Shown: one piece after another, positions 1-10,703 of the stretch
How the letters are laid out: the number at the start of each line of letters is the position of its first letter
Numbering within the stretch: position 1 is the stretch's first letter
Assembly: GCA_946886365.1 (NCBI GenBank)
Contig: CAMPIM010000038.1
Location: 1 to 27,947, forward strand
Direction of reading: 5' to 3'
DNA length: 27,947 nt
From: an uncultured Novosphingobium sp.
GTDB taxonomy: Bacteria > Pseudomonadota > Alphaproteobacteria > Sphingomonadales > Sphingomonadaceae
Notes under the pieces: model-generated
Databases searched by the model: none
Told to the model about the DNA's origin: nothing
What the model saw: the letters and a program-made list of their open reading frames with translations, nothing else
Position numbers and translations under genes: made by a program

Positions 1-1026
1 GCCTTGGCACGGCAAGACTTCGCCGCCGCAATTGGCGCGCTGGAGCAGGCGGATGCCGCCAATCCAAATGACGCGGAAATCTTGCGCATGCTTGGCAGTG
101 CCTATGCGTTTGACAAACGCTATCCGCAGGCGATCTCAGCGCTCCGTCGGGCAGAATTGCTGGCACCAGAAGATCTCGACATTCGTGCTGCGCTGGCGCG
201 CGCTTATCTGTGGTCTGGTGACCGGGCAGCGGCAAAGCGGGAGCTTGTCGCCATGAAGCAGCGCTCTCCAGCAAACGCGGACGCTGTTGCCATCAGGCGT
301 CAATTGGACGCTCGCGATGCTGTCAGTGCCGCGCCGACGTACTGGGGCTTGGCGGCCACGCAGAACGTTTCCCGCGTGTCCTTTGCCAATCGGCCCAGCC
401 AAACCTGGTATGATACGAATGTCGCTCTTTTCGGCGCCATTGACTCCAATACGTCGGCAGCCTTGACCGTGGAAAGAGAAGACCGGCGATCATTTGCTGA
501 CACCCGCCTGGAAACCCGCATCGACCATCGGTTTGGCAACACGCTTCGGACCTTCCTCGCTTTAGCCGTGACGCCGAATGCGAATTTCCGGGAAAAATGG
601 GGCGTGACAGCCGGAGTGGAGGCGGACATTGCCTCATTTGCTACGGTGCTGGCTGATTTGCGGCATGCGGAATATCGCGATGCGTCGGTCACCGTCTTTC
701 AGCCCGGCGTTCGGCTTGCGGCGCAAAAGTTGAGACTGGCTGCCACCGTCCGGATGATCAACCTGTGGGATGAAGATGGCACCCACCGGTGGGGCGTGTC
801 CGGTCGGCTCGATCGCACCTTCTCGGGCGGAGCAACACTCTATGCCGGGGCAGCCACCTATCCCGACACGGAAGCAGGGATAACCCGGCAGGTTCATTCC
901 CTGTTCGCGGGCGTGACGGTGCCGATCGCTGACAAGGTCTCACTTCGGGCAGGGGTCGACTATGACCGCCGTCGCGCTACCTACAGGCGGACAGGTGGGA
1001 CGCTAGGTTTTCAGGTCAGGTTCTGA
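1..1026 (+). CDS. TPR / YaiO-family outer-membrane beta-barrel protein (5' partial)
   Basis: The reading frame is open from the first base, so the true start and signal peptide lie upstream of the window; the TTG at base 4 is only the first in-frame start-like codon. Visible residues 1-100 form about two and a half TPR-like helical repeats (for example AEILRMLGSAYAFDKRYPQA, then DIRAALARAYLWSGDRAAA). From about residue 115 to the end the protein alternates aromatic and small residues in beta-strand style and ends in FQVRF, a terminal-phenylalanine signature of outer-membrane barrels. This TPR-plus-barrel layout fits the YaiO family and resembles PgaA, the poly-N-acetylglucosamine porin. The stop is two bases before the next gene, so it is probably co-transcribed with the HEAT protein and glycosyltransferase. 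Inferred role: carrying or docking a polysaccharide across the outer membrane. Family assignment is by pattern recognition; the substrate is unknown. Confidence 0.75.
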   Translation, partial: ALARQDFAAAIGALEQADAANPNDAEILRMLGSAYAFDKRYPQAISALRRAELLAPEDLDIRAALARAYLWSGDRAAAKRELVAMKQRSPANADAVAIRRQLDARDAVSAAPTYWGLAATQNVSRVSFANRPSQTWYDTNVALFGAIDSNTSAALTVEREDRRSFADTRLETRIDHRFGNTLRTFLALAVTPNANFREKWGVTAGVEADIASFATVLADLRHAEYRDASVTVFQPGVRLAAQKLRLAATVRMINLWDEDGTHRWGVSGRLDRTFSGGATLYAGAATYPDTEAGITRQVHSLFAGVTVPIADKVSLRAGVDYDRRRATYRRTGGTLGFQVRF

Positions 1027-1028
1027 TC

Positions 1029-1952
1029 GTGCCGGGCTTCCCCATCGCCGATCATGTTGCCCGGATCGCCATATTCATATCCGTCTACGGGGCGCTGGCG
1101 ATGGCCGCCTGGCTGCTCTTCCTGGTGATGCGTCGTGATCGAAAGGAGCGCGCCAGCGTCGCCAAGGCGGAATTGACCCGCGCCCTGACGAGGGAAATCA
1201 TGGGGGTTGGCCAGAATATCGCCGCGTCACCCGCTTTCCAGCTCGCCCGCCCAGCTGAAAGGCTGGCGGCGATCAGCCGGATTGTTCAACTACTCAGGGG
1301 TGAAGACCGAGAGCGGCTCGTTGCCCTGGTGGAGGAGCAAGGGTTGCTCAAGCAGGCGTTGCTGGCGGCAAGGCGGTCCCGGCCGAGGCGGCAGATCGAC
1401 GCCCTGCGACTACTCGGCAGCATAGGAGGAGGGCAGGCGATCAATATGCTCTACCTTGTGCTGCGGGAGGATCCGAAACTCGACACCCGGTTGGAGGCCG
1501 CGTCGTTGCTTGCTCGGTTGGATGCCTTGCCTCCGCCGAATGAGTTGATTGACCACCTGGACCTGCGAAGCGCGCAAATCACGCCGCTGCATCGAACCTT
1601 GTTCAGGTTGATCGCTGCACGCCATCCGTCCGAACTATTCAGCTTGGCTCAGTCCGCCGATTTGCCGCCAGCGGTGCGGGCACTGGTGATTGACGCCCTT
1701 GGGTGGACGGAGGATTTCGCTGCGCTTCCACTATTGGAAGCTGCCGCCGCCGATACCCATGCGCCCGTTCGTCTGGCCGCATTGGATTCGGCCGCCCGAT
1801 TGGGGCACCCCGGCAGCGCCAAATGGATATTGCCGCTTTTGAACGACCCCGTGCCTCCCGTCCGTGCCAGAGCTATCCGCGCGTGTCAGTTGATGAGGCT
1901 GAACAGCAGCCTGCCTGCTATCGCGGAACTGCGCAAAGATCCTTCGCCCTAG
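1029..1952 (+). CDS. membrane-anchored HEAT-repeat protein
   Basis: A 307-residue protein with a GTG start two bases after the preceding stop, consistent with translational coupling. Residues about 9-33 form one hydrophobic segment (IAIFISVYGALAMAAWLLFL), followed immediately by a basic stretch (MRRDRKERA). By the positive-inside rule the rest of the protein should therefore be cytoplasmic. The body, from about residue 80 to the end, is helical with HEAT-like repeats: RQIDALRLLGSIGGGQAINM, RLEAASLLARLDAL, ALVIDALGWTEDFAALPLLE, APVRLAALDSAARLGHPGSA and PVRARAIRACQLMRL. No catalytic motif is visible. HEAT repeats are protein-binding scaffolds, so its place between an outer-membrane barrel and a glycosyltransferase suggests an assembly or regulatory partner of the synthase. 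That role is inference. A 47-base gap separates it from the glycosyltransferase. Confidence 0.8.
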   Translation: MPGFPIADHVARIAIFISVYGALAMAAWLLFLVMRRDRKERASVAKAELTRALTREIMGVGQNIAASPAFQLARPAERLAAISRIVQLLRGEDRERLVALVEEQGLLKQALLAARRSRPRRQIDALRLLGSIGGGQAINMLYLVLREDPKLDTRLEAASLLARLDALPPPNELIDHLDLRSAQITPLHRTLFRLIAARHPSELFSLAQSADLPPAVRALVIDALGWTEDFAALPLLEAAAADTHAPVRLAALDSAARLGHPGSAKWILPLLNDPVPPVRARAIRACQLMRLNSSLPAIAELRKDPSP

Positions 1953-1999
1953 GTACGCCATCGCGCGCAGCAGGCTCAACAGGTGCTGGGGACTGCCTG

Positions 2000-4643
<2,644 letters not shown>

Positions 4644-4876
4644 TCGTCAGGAGAAGCTCAGCGGTGAGGTGGAGAGTAAGACGGCTCGGGTGGCGCGCCC
4701 AACAGGGTGGTCCAGAGAGCAATATCGTTTCTGACGATGTCCTGCTCGGATCGCCACGATGGCGCATCGCGCCTTCCTGACGCGGATCATGCCCCAAATT
4801 CCTTCCTTGGGTTAATGGTTGGATCAGCGGGCTTTGCGGGGCGCCATGACCGTATTGCTTGATCGTGTACCCCCGC

Positions 4877-4895
4877 TGACCGAACGGCTCGGTCA
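4877..4895 (-). terminator. stem-loop at the end of the CLC transporter gene
   Basis: Perfect seven-base arms TGACCGA and TCGGTCA enclose a five-base loop; the right arm contains the transporter's stop codon. It sits where two genes converge, but neither side has a T-run, so terminator function is tentative. The remaining gap (4644-4876) shows no convincing gene or site. Confidence 0.25.
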
Positions 4896-6644
4896 CCCCC
4901 TCGTCCGGGCCACCTCCGCACCGCGATGGACGGAGCGGAGCTTGAGCAGGTCCTGCCGCGCCACAATGCCGATGACCCTGCTCGATGCGGGCTCAACGAT
5001 CGGGATGCGGCCGATGCCTGCATCGACCATCATGTCCGCGATGCGACTGATCGGATCACTCGGCGTGCCATAGGGCTGCGATGCATCGGACAAGACTTCT
5101 GCGAGGGTCGCTTGCACGGGCGCGCCGTCCACCTGCCAGCGCAGCGCATCAGAACGGGAAACAAGGCCTATGAGCCGCCCTTCCTTGTCCACCACCGGGT
5201 AACTGCGATGGACGGCCTGCCCTGCAAAGAAGGAAATGACCGCACCAATGGACGTTGTCCCCTCCAACGTCTGCGGTTCTCGCGTCATCACTTGCCCTGC
5301 CTGAAGGAAATCGAACGGATCAACGGTATATTCCTGAAGCACATGCCGCCCGCGCCGTGCGATCTTCTCGGTCAGTATCGAGCGCCGCATCAGCAGTACG
5401 CTCACCGCATAGGCTCCCACCGACGCCGCAATGGTCAGCGGCAGCATCGCGAAATCCCCAGTTAGCTCCGCCGCGAACAAGGCGGCCGTCAGCGGCGCGC
5501 GCATCGCCCCGCTCATCGTCCCGGCCATCCCGGCCATTGCCCATAGCGCGCTCCCGCCTGGCAGATATTGGCCCAGCAAAAAGCCCAACGCTCCGCCTAA
5601 CATCAAGAGCGGCGCCAGTACGCCGCCCGACGTTCCGGATCCTAGCGCGATCAGCCACACCGCCGCCTTAACTACCAGCAGCGCCAGCGCCACCCGCACC
5701 GCCAACGACCCGTCCAGCAGCCCCCTGATACTCTCATAGCCCGCGCCCAGCACGTGCGCATCCACCAGTCCACCGATACCGACGGCGAGCCCCCCGATCG
5801 CTGGCCACCACATCCAGTGGACGGGTAGACGCCCGAACATATCCTCGATCCGATAGAGCAGCGCAGACAGCAACGTCGCCTGCACCCCTGCGATTGCCCC
5901 CATGCCCAGTGCGATTCCGATCAGCACTGGCGTCAGTTCCACCGCATGATGCACGGGAAAGAGCGGCCCGCTTTCGATCAGCACTGGCCGCCACAGCAGT
6001 GAGATCAGCACTGCAATAACCACTGGCACGAAGCTGCGCGGCTTCCACTCGAACAGCAGAACCTCGACGGCGAGCAGGATAGCGGCCATTGGCGTGCCGA
6101 AGATCGCTGTCATACCCGCCGCCGCGCCCGCGACCAGAAGAGTTTTGCGCTCGGCCGCGCTCAGATGAAAGAGTTGAGCGAATAGAGACCCGATCGCTCC
6201 GCCGGTCATGATAATCGGCCCCTCGGCGCCGAACGGGCCGCCGCTGCCGATGGAAATGGCAGAGGAGAGGGGCTTCAGCACCGCGACCTTGGGCGACAAG
6301 CGGCTTTCGCCATAGAGGATCGCCTCGATCGCTTCTGGAATGCCGTGCCCCCGAATCTTCTCCGACCCGTAACGCGCCATCACGCCCACGATAAGGCTGC
6401 CTATGACCGGAACCGCGATGACGCCGATCCCTAGCGTGTTGTCCGTGATCGCAGCAGGCGCGGCAGAGAGACGGCCAAACCAGAAGAGATTAGTCGCCAC
6501 CGCAATCGCCCGAAGCAGCAGCCATGCGCCCAGCGCGCCGCCCGTCCCCACGATCAGTGCGGCGGCGGCCAGCATAATCATGCGTAGGTTGGCGCTATGA
6601 TCGGCGAGAAGGCTTTGCGATGGAGAGGAGGTCGATGATGTCAT
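4893..6644 (-). CDS. CLC-family chloride channel/transporter with C-terminal CBS pair
   Basis: A 583-residue membrane protein with about ten or more hydrophobic segments up to about residue 430, then a soluble tail. CLC signatures appear in order: GHGIPEAIEA where many CLCs have GSGIP, then SGGPFGAEGPIIMTGG carrying the gating glutamate of the GxEGP motif, then TSGGVLAPLLMLGG (the GxFxP-like filter). The tail has two CBS domains (VMTREPQTLEGTTSIGAVIS through LIGLVSRSDALRW, and YGTPSDPISRIADMMV through VIGIVARQDLLKL), which in this family sense adenine nucleotides. The retained glutamate suggests a proton-coupled or gated anion transporter; the histidine in place of the selectivity serine may change ion preference. 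It is divergent from a marR gene and shares a short control region with a palindrome. The upstream ATG was kept as start although no Shine-Dalgarno is visible; an internal ATG near residue 22 is the alternative. Confidence 0.9.
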   Translation of the reverse strand: MTSSTSSPSQSLLADHSANLRMIMLAAAALIVGTGGALGAWLLLRAIAVATNLFWFGRLSAAPAAITDNTLGIGVIAVPVIGSLIVGVMARYGSEKIRGHGIPEAIEAILYGESRLSPKVAVLKPLSSAISIGSGGPFGAEGPIIMTGGAIGSLFAQLFHLSAAERKTLLVAGAAAGMTAIFGTPMAAILLAVEVLLFEWKPRSFVPVVIAVLISLLWRPVLIESGPLFPVHHAVELTPVLIGIALGMGAIAGVQATLLSALLYRIEDMFGRLPVHWMWWPAIGGLAVGIGGLVDAHVLGAGYESIRGLLDGSLAVRVALALLVVKAAVWLIALGSGTSGGVLAPLLMLGGALGFLLGQYLPGGSALWAMAGMAGTMSGAMRAPLTAALFAAELTGDFAMLPLTIAASVGAYAVSVLLMRRSILTEKIARRGRHVLQEYTVDPFDFLQAGQVMTREPQTLEGTTSIGAVISFFAGQAVHRSYPVVDKEGRLIGLVSRSDALRWQVDGAPVQATLAEVLSDASQPYGTPSDPISRIADMMVDAGIGRIPIVEPASSRVIGIVARQDLLKLRSVHRGAEVARTRG

Positions 6645-6654
6645 GCGGGGAGCA

Positions 6655-6681
6655 ACTATATCGCACTGCGATATTTATCAA
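6655..6681 (-). promoter_or_regulatory. candidate promoter of the CLC transporter gene
   Basis: Read on the minus strand, TTGATA (6676-6681) and TATAGT (6655-6660) are spaced by 15 bases. The predicted transcript would start only a few bases before the transporter ATG, giving a very short leader. The spacer is short, so this is a moderate guess, supported mainly by its exact overlap with the palindrome. Confidence 0.4.
6658..6674. promoter_or_regulatory. perfect 17-bp palindrome, candidate MarR operator
   Basis: ATATCGCA and TGCGATAT are perfect eight-base arms around a single C. The site lies between the divergent transporter and marR start codons, inside the transporter promoter and just upstream of the marR promoter. 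MarR-family dimers bind palindromes of this size and commonly control themselves and a divergent neighbour, so repression by the adjacent MarR is the natural reading. The binding itself is inference. Confidence 0.6.
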
Positions 6682-6702
6682 TGCCCCTTGGCACGCTATG
6701 AT
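6675..6702 (+). promoter_or_regulatory. candidate marR promoter
   Basis: TTATCA (6675-6680) and TATGAT (6697-6702) are separated by 16 bases. The start of transcription would fall almost on the ATG at 6708, implying a leaderless message, which fits the lack of a Shine-Dalgarno sequence. The -35 element abuts the palindrome. Confidence 0.35.
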
Positions 6703-6707
6703 GTTGC

Positions 6708-7115
6708 ATGGCCGATCAGTTGACCGACAATGACTATGCGGCCCTTGCCGATTTCCGCTTCTCCCTGCGGCAGTTTCAGGCGTTCAGCGAAAGGGAGGCG
6801 GCGCAGTGCGGTCTGACGCCCCAGCAGCATCAAGCTCTCCTCGCGATCCGCGCCGCGCCGCGGGGCAGGGCGACGGTAGGGCATGTCGCGGAACGGCTGA
6901 TCCTCAAACCCCATAGCGCGACCGGACTTATCGACCGACTGGAGGCGCTGGGCCTGGTACGGCGGCGTTTATCGGAGCAGGATCGCCGACAGGCGCTGCT
7001 CGAACTGACTGAGCAGGCGCACGGGATACTCACCACACTCAGCGCCGCGCATCGGCAGGAAATTGGGCGGCTGCGGCCGCTGTTGATGGAGTTATTGGAA
7101 AGGGTTGGGGTTTAG
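6708..7115 (+). CDS. MarR-family winged-helix regulator
   Basis: A 135-residue protein of normal MarR length. The middle holds the winged helix: AQCGLTPQQHQALLAIRAA, then TVGHVAERLILKPHSATGLI as helix-turn-helix with the recognition helix, then RLEALGLVRRRLSEQDRRQA as the wing with the conserved D-R pair. Both ends are helical, as in the dimerisation region. MarR proteins act as dimers that leave DNA when they bind a small molecule or are oxidised; there is no cysteine in the usual OhrR sensing position near the N-terminus, so a ligand is more likely. Its divergent neighbour, the CLC transporter, and the palindrome between them are the obvious targets, including its own promoter. The start at 6708 leaves only 63 bases between the two genes. 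Confidence 0.88.
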   Translation: MADQLTDNDYAALADFRFSLRQFQAFSEREAAQCGLTPQQHQALLAIRAAPRGRATVGHVAERLILKPHSATGLIDRLEALGLVRRRLSEQDRRQALLELTEQAHGILTTLSAAHRQEIGRLRPLLMELLERVGV

Positions 7116-7124
7116 GGGAGAGTC

Positions 7125-7141
7125 TTGCGCGCTTCGCGTAA
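7125..7141 (+). terminator. possible marR terminator hairpin
   Basis: Arms TTGCGCG and CGCGTAA (one G-U pair) around CTT, ten bases after the marR stop, followed by the weakly T-rich ATTCTAT. The rest of the gap up to the tRNA (7142-7321) shows nothing I can support; minus-strand sequence just past the tRNA CCA end is T-rich (TCTTTTCTT) and may end the tRNA transcript. Confidence 0.3.
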
Positions 7142-7321
7142 ATTCTATGCGTATCGCGTGACTTCGTCATTTTTGGAATGGCATCGTGCAGCCGCAGCCC
7201 GCTTCTGTGAAGCGAAATCCGGTCGCGGCATTCGGGACGTGGAAGCCCTCACCGCATGTCCATTAGAACAAGGCGCGGCAACGCCATGGCGGGATGAAAT
7301 GCTGCATTTTCCAAGAAAAGA

Positions 7322-7397
<76 letters not shown>

Positions 7398-7456
7398 ACA
7401 CTCGCTTTCGGATCGCTCCGTTTGGAGCCTCGCCTTGGCGTGGCCGGGCGGTTAGC

Positions 7457-7484
7457 ATTATCCTCCGGCTTTGCAAACAGTAAA
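7457..7484 (-). promoter_or_regulatory. candidate tRNA-Lys promoter
   Basis: On the minus strand, TTTACT (7479-7484) and GATAAT (7457-7462) are separated by 16 bases, about 60 bases upstream of the tRNA 5' end. The -10 is one base off consensus. A leader of this length is normal for a tRNA transcript. Confidence 0.4.
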
Positions 7485-7521
7485 TCACCGCAGTGCGGAA
7501 AATTTTGCGTCGCGGCTGCTT

Positions 7522-8637
7522 TTAGCCCCAATTTCCGGGCCGTCTCCCGCCCCGTCGGCTGGAGCGGTCAATGGCCATGATGATCCCGATGCACAGCATG
7601 ACGGTCAACATCGACGACCCGCCATAGGACATGAAGGGCAGGGGAATGCCGACGACAGGTGCGAGGCCCATCACCATCATAAGGTTGATCGCGACATAGA
7701 AAAAGATCGTCGTGGTCAGGCCCGCCGCGACCAGCCGCGCATATTTGTCGTTCGCGCGCAGCGATACGCCGATACCCCACCGGAAGAGCAGCAGGAACGC
7801 GCCGATCAGGAATATACCGCCTACGAGACCCCATTCCTCCGCCATGGTGGCGAAGACGAAGTCGGTATGCCCCTCGGGAAGATAATCCAGGTGGCTCTGG
7901 GTCCCCTTCAGGAAGCCTTTGCCCCAGATGCCGCCCGACCCGATCGCGATCTTCGACTGGCTGATATGGTAGCCTGCACCCAGCGGATCGCTTTCCGGAT
8001 CCATGAAGATGAGCACGCGCTTTTGCTGATAGTCGTGCAGGAAGCTAAAGGCGATCGGGATGATCGCCGCCATCACCAGGCCTGATCCCACGAACAGGCG
8101 CAGCGGCAATCCGGCCAGGAACATGACCGTCACGCCGCCCGCCGCGATCATCGTCGCTGTCCCTAGGTCTGGTTGTACCAGAACCAACGCCCATGGCACA
8201 CCGATGAGGACGAGTGCGGGCCATATCGCTGTCCAACGGCGGATTTCGCCTACCGGAAGCAAAGCATAAAAACGCGCGACTGCCAGCACGATCATCGGCT
8301 TCATGAATTCCGATGGCTGCAATTGCATGAAGCCAAGGTTGATCCACCGCTGACTGCCGCCCGCAACGCCGCCGATCAGTTCGACAAGCACCAGCGAGAT
8401 CAGAATGGCGCCGTAGGCCGGAAAGGCGAAGCGCGCGAAAAGCTCCAGCGGCACCCGGCTTATGGTGAAGGCCATCACCGAAAAGATAATGAACCGCACG
8501 CCCTGGTTGATCGCCCACGGCGTGATGCTGCCGCTCGCCGCGCTGTAGAGCACGAGCGTGCCGAACCCCGCGATGGCGATCAGGATCGCGAGTACGCGCC
8601 AGGGGAATTCCGTCAGCGGCTGAGGAACGATGCCCAT
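7522..8637 (-). CDS. rodA: RodA, SEDS peptidoglycan glycosyltransferase
   Basis: A 371-residue polytopic protein with about ten hydrophobic segments, the usual RodA length and architecture. It polymerises lipid II into glycan strands for lateral wall growth and works with PBP2. The conserved SEDS sequence LPEGHTDFVFATMAEEWGL in the large periplasmic loop and the C-terminal GIPLPFMSYGGSSML motif are both intact. Its ATG shares one base with the mrdA stop (TGATG), so translation should be coupled and the two proteins made in step, as expected for a RodA-PBP2 pair. It is the last gene of the Rod operon; the C-terminus is short and basic (SSRRGGRRPG). Confidence 0.97.
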   Translation of the reverse strand: MGIVPQPLTEFPWRVLAILIAIAGFGTLVLYSAASGSITPWAINQGVRFIIFSVMAFTISRVPLELFARFAFPAYGAILISLVLVELIGGVAGGSQRWINLGFMQLQPSEFMKPMIVLAVARFYALLPVGEIRRWTAIWPALVLIGVPWALVLVQPDLGTATMIAAGGVTVMFLAGLPLRLFVGSGLVMAAIIPIAFSFLHDYQQKRVLIFMDPESDPLGAGYHISQSKIAIGSGGIWGKGFLKGTQSHLDYLPEGHTDFVFATMAEEWGLVGGIFLIGAFLLLFRWGIGVSLRANDKYARLVAAGLTTTIFFYVAINLMMVMGLAPVVGIPLPFMSYGGSSMLTVMLCIGIIMAIDRSSRRGGRRPGNWG

Positions 8638-10703
8638 CAGTCGGCCACCGTGTCGGAGCCGGGCGGCGGCGGCGCATCATCTTCCGCCGCGGGCGACGGC
8701 GACGCCGGGGCGGCCGCGTTGAAGGAATTCGTTGCCTGGGCGGCATTGGCGGCCTCTGGCGGCGCCTCGCCCTTTTCGATCGCCTTGGCGAGGCGGAACG
8801 CGGCCATCTGGCGGGCCATTCGCTCGGCGGGTGGACCGCCCCAGCCTTTTTCCAGCGTCTCCAGCTTTTCTATCGCCTTCGCCTGGTCGAAAAGGAAGGA
8901 CATTGTGTCGCTGGCAATCATCGGCGCATCCTCTGCCCGGATCGTGTGGCCGCCATGTTCGATGATGCAGGCGATTGCGTAGCGGGGATTGTCGAACGGC
9001 GCGAAGCCCTGGAACAGGGCGTGATCGCGTAGCTTGAAGGGTAGGGAGGCGTTGCCGCGCACGCCGCCTGCGCGCTCTGACATGGTGATGCGCCGGACCT
9101 GTGCTGTACCGGTCTTTCCTGCCATGAGGACGCCGGGAATGCTCATCCGCGCCGCGCCGCCGGTGCCGCCACCATTGACGACGGCGCTCATGGCATCACG
9201 GATAGTGACAAGATGTTGCTCCGCAACGCCGACAGGGGCCGGTTCCGGCCTATGAGCGCCATGGATGAAATTGGGCATCAACTGACGGCCGGTAGCCAGA
9301 CGTGCCGCCATGACCGCCATCTGGAGCGGATTGATGAGCATATAGCCCTGGCCGATCGTGGCATTCACGGTGTCATACACCTGCCACTTCTGCCCATATT
9401 TCTTGAGCTTCCATGCCGGGTCGGGCACTGTGCCATAGCTTTGGCTGGGGAAGGGCAGGGAAAATTTCTGACCCATGCCGACACGATGCGCCATGCTGGC
9501 AATGCGGTCCATCCCGATCCGCTGGGCCATCTGGTAGAAATATATGTCGCAGCTTTGCGCAATGGCGCCCCGCATGTCGAGCGCCCCATGCCCGCGCTTC
9601 TTGTGGCAGTGGAACAATGTGTTCCCCACTCTGATCGCTCCGGGGCAGTTCACGCGGTCGGCAGGAGAGATGCCCGCCTCCAGAAGGGCGAGCGCGACCA
9701 TCGGCTTCACCGTTGATCCGGGCGGATACAGGCCTTGCAACGTCTTGTTGCGAAGAGGGATATGATCGTCGCTGGACAGCATCTGCCATTCCAGATGGCT
9801 GATCCCGTCGGAAAAGCTGTTGGGATCGAAACTGGGCATGGAAGCCATGGCCAGCACGTCACCATTCTGGCAATCGATGACGACGACTGATCCACTCTGC
9901 GTGGCCAGCCGCCGTCCGGCATATTCCTGCAACCCTGCATCGATCGTCAATTTGATGGATTGACCGGGTGCGTCGGGCCGGGTGGTCAGTTCCCGCACGA
10001 TCTTGCCCCGCGCTGTGACCTCGACCCGCTTCGCGCCGGGCTTCCCCGTCAGTTCCCTGTCGAACGATTTTTCGAGCCCGTCCTTACCCACCTTGAAGCC
10101 CGGCGTGATCAGCAGCGGGTCCCTGCGTTCCTCAAAATCCTTGGCTGATGCCGCACCTACATAGCCCAGCAGATGACCCACGGTCGCACCAGCGGGATAG
10201 TAGCGCGAAAAGCCTTGGCTGGGCGCGACACCCGGCAGGTCGGGCAGACGAACGCTGACCGCCGCGAACTGATCATAGGTGAGTTTCTCGGCCACCTGCA
10301 CGGGGCGGAAGCCGGGTGACTTTTCCAGTTCCGTCCGGATGCGCTCCACCTCATCAGGTGGTAGCGAGAGAAGCTGCGTCAGGCTGCGGATCGTGCCTTC
10401 CGGATCGGTCACGCGTTCGGGGATCAGATCGACGCGAAAGTCCGTCCGGTTATTGGCCAGCGCACGGCCGTTCCGGTCCAATATCCAGCCACGACGCGGC
10501 GGAATCAGAGTCAGGTTAACCCGATTACTTTCAGAGAGGAGATTATATTTCTCGTTTTCCGCGACGCTGATCCAGCCCATGCGGCCGATCAGCATGGCGC
10601 CCATTCCTGCCTGCAGCCCGCCTACCACCATTGCCCGTCGGGTGAAGGTGAAGGACAAGGATGCTTCGTTAACGGTCTTACGCTTGAGCTTGGGCAGCTT
10701 CAT
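8637..10703 (-). CDS. mrdA: penicillin-binding protein 2, peptidoglycan transpeptidase
   Basis: A 688-residue class B PBP. The ATG ending at 10703 is chosen because it overlaps the mreD stop as ATGA, as elsewhere in this operon, and gives the normal short basic cytoplasmic tail; the open frame extends 67 codons further but those lie inside mreD. One transmembrane segment at about residues 23-40 precedes the dimerisation domain (IPPRRGWILDRNGRALA at about 67-83). The transpeptidase motifs are complete: S330-T-V-K333, S384-C-D386 and K530-T-G532. The enzyme cross-links glycan made by RodA and is the target of mecillinam-type beta-lactams. After about residue 645 it has a low-complexity Ala/Pro/acidic tail (for example SPSPAAEDDAPPPPGSD), longer than in enterobacterial PBP2 and probably disordered in the periplasm. 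Confidence 0.97.
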   Translation of the reverse strand: MKLPKLKRKTVNEASLSFTFTRRAMVVGGLQAGMGAMLIGRMGWISVAENEKYNLLSESNRVNLTLIPPRRGWILDRNGRALANNRTDFRVDLIPERVTDPEGTIRSLTQLLSLPPDEVERIRTELEKSPGFRPVQVAEKLTYDQFAAVSVRLPDLPGVAPSQGFSRYYPAGATVGHLLGYVGAASAKDFEERRDPLLITPGFKVGKDGLEKSFDRELTGKPGAKRVEVTARGKIVRELTTRPDAPGQSIKLTIDAGLQEYAGRRLATQSGSVVVIDCQNGDVLAMASMPSFDPNSFSDGISHLEWQMLSSDDHIPLRNKTLQGLYPPGSTVKPMVALALLEAGISPADRVNCPGAIRVGNTLFHCHKKRGHGALDMRGAIAQSCDIYFYQMAQRIGMDRIASMAHRVGMGQKFSLPFPSQSYGTVPDPAWKLKKYGQKWQVYDTVNATIGQGYMLINPLQMAVMAARLATGRQLMPNFIHGAHRPEPAPVGVAEQHLVTIRDAMSAVVNGGGTGGAARMSIPGVLMAGKTGTAQVRRITMSERAGGVRGNASLPFKLRDHALFQGFAPFDNPRYAIACIIEHGGHTIRAEDAPMIASDTMSFLFDQAKAIEKLETLEKGWGGPPAERMARQMAAFRLAKAIEKGEAPPEAANAAQATNSFNAAAPASPSPAAEDDAPPPPGSDTVAD

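Noticed and set aside
1703..1999. N-terminal extension of the glycosyltransferase
   Set aside because: It overlaps the HEAT gene in another frame, is not hydrophobic or family-like, and a good ribosome-binding site precedes the ATG at 2000.
7488..7498. CCGCAGTGCGG hairpin near the end of rodA as a terminator
   Set aside because: The stem is only five bases with a one-base loop, and the expected T-run downstream of rodA is weak.
8173..8982. Long plus-strand frame opposite rodA/mrdA
   Set aside because: Antisense shadow typical of high-GC DNA; the opposite strand has unmistakable RodA and PBP2 motifs.
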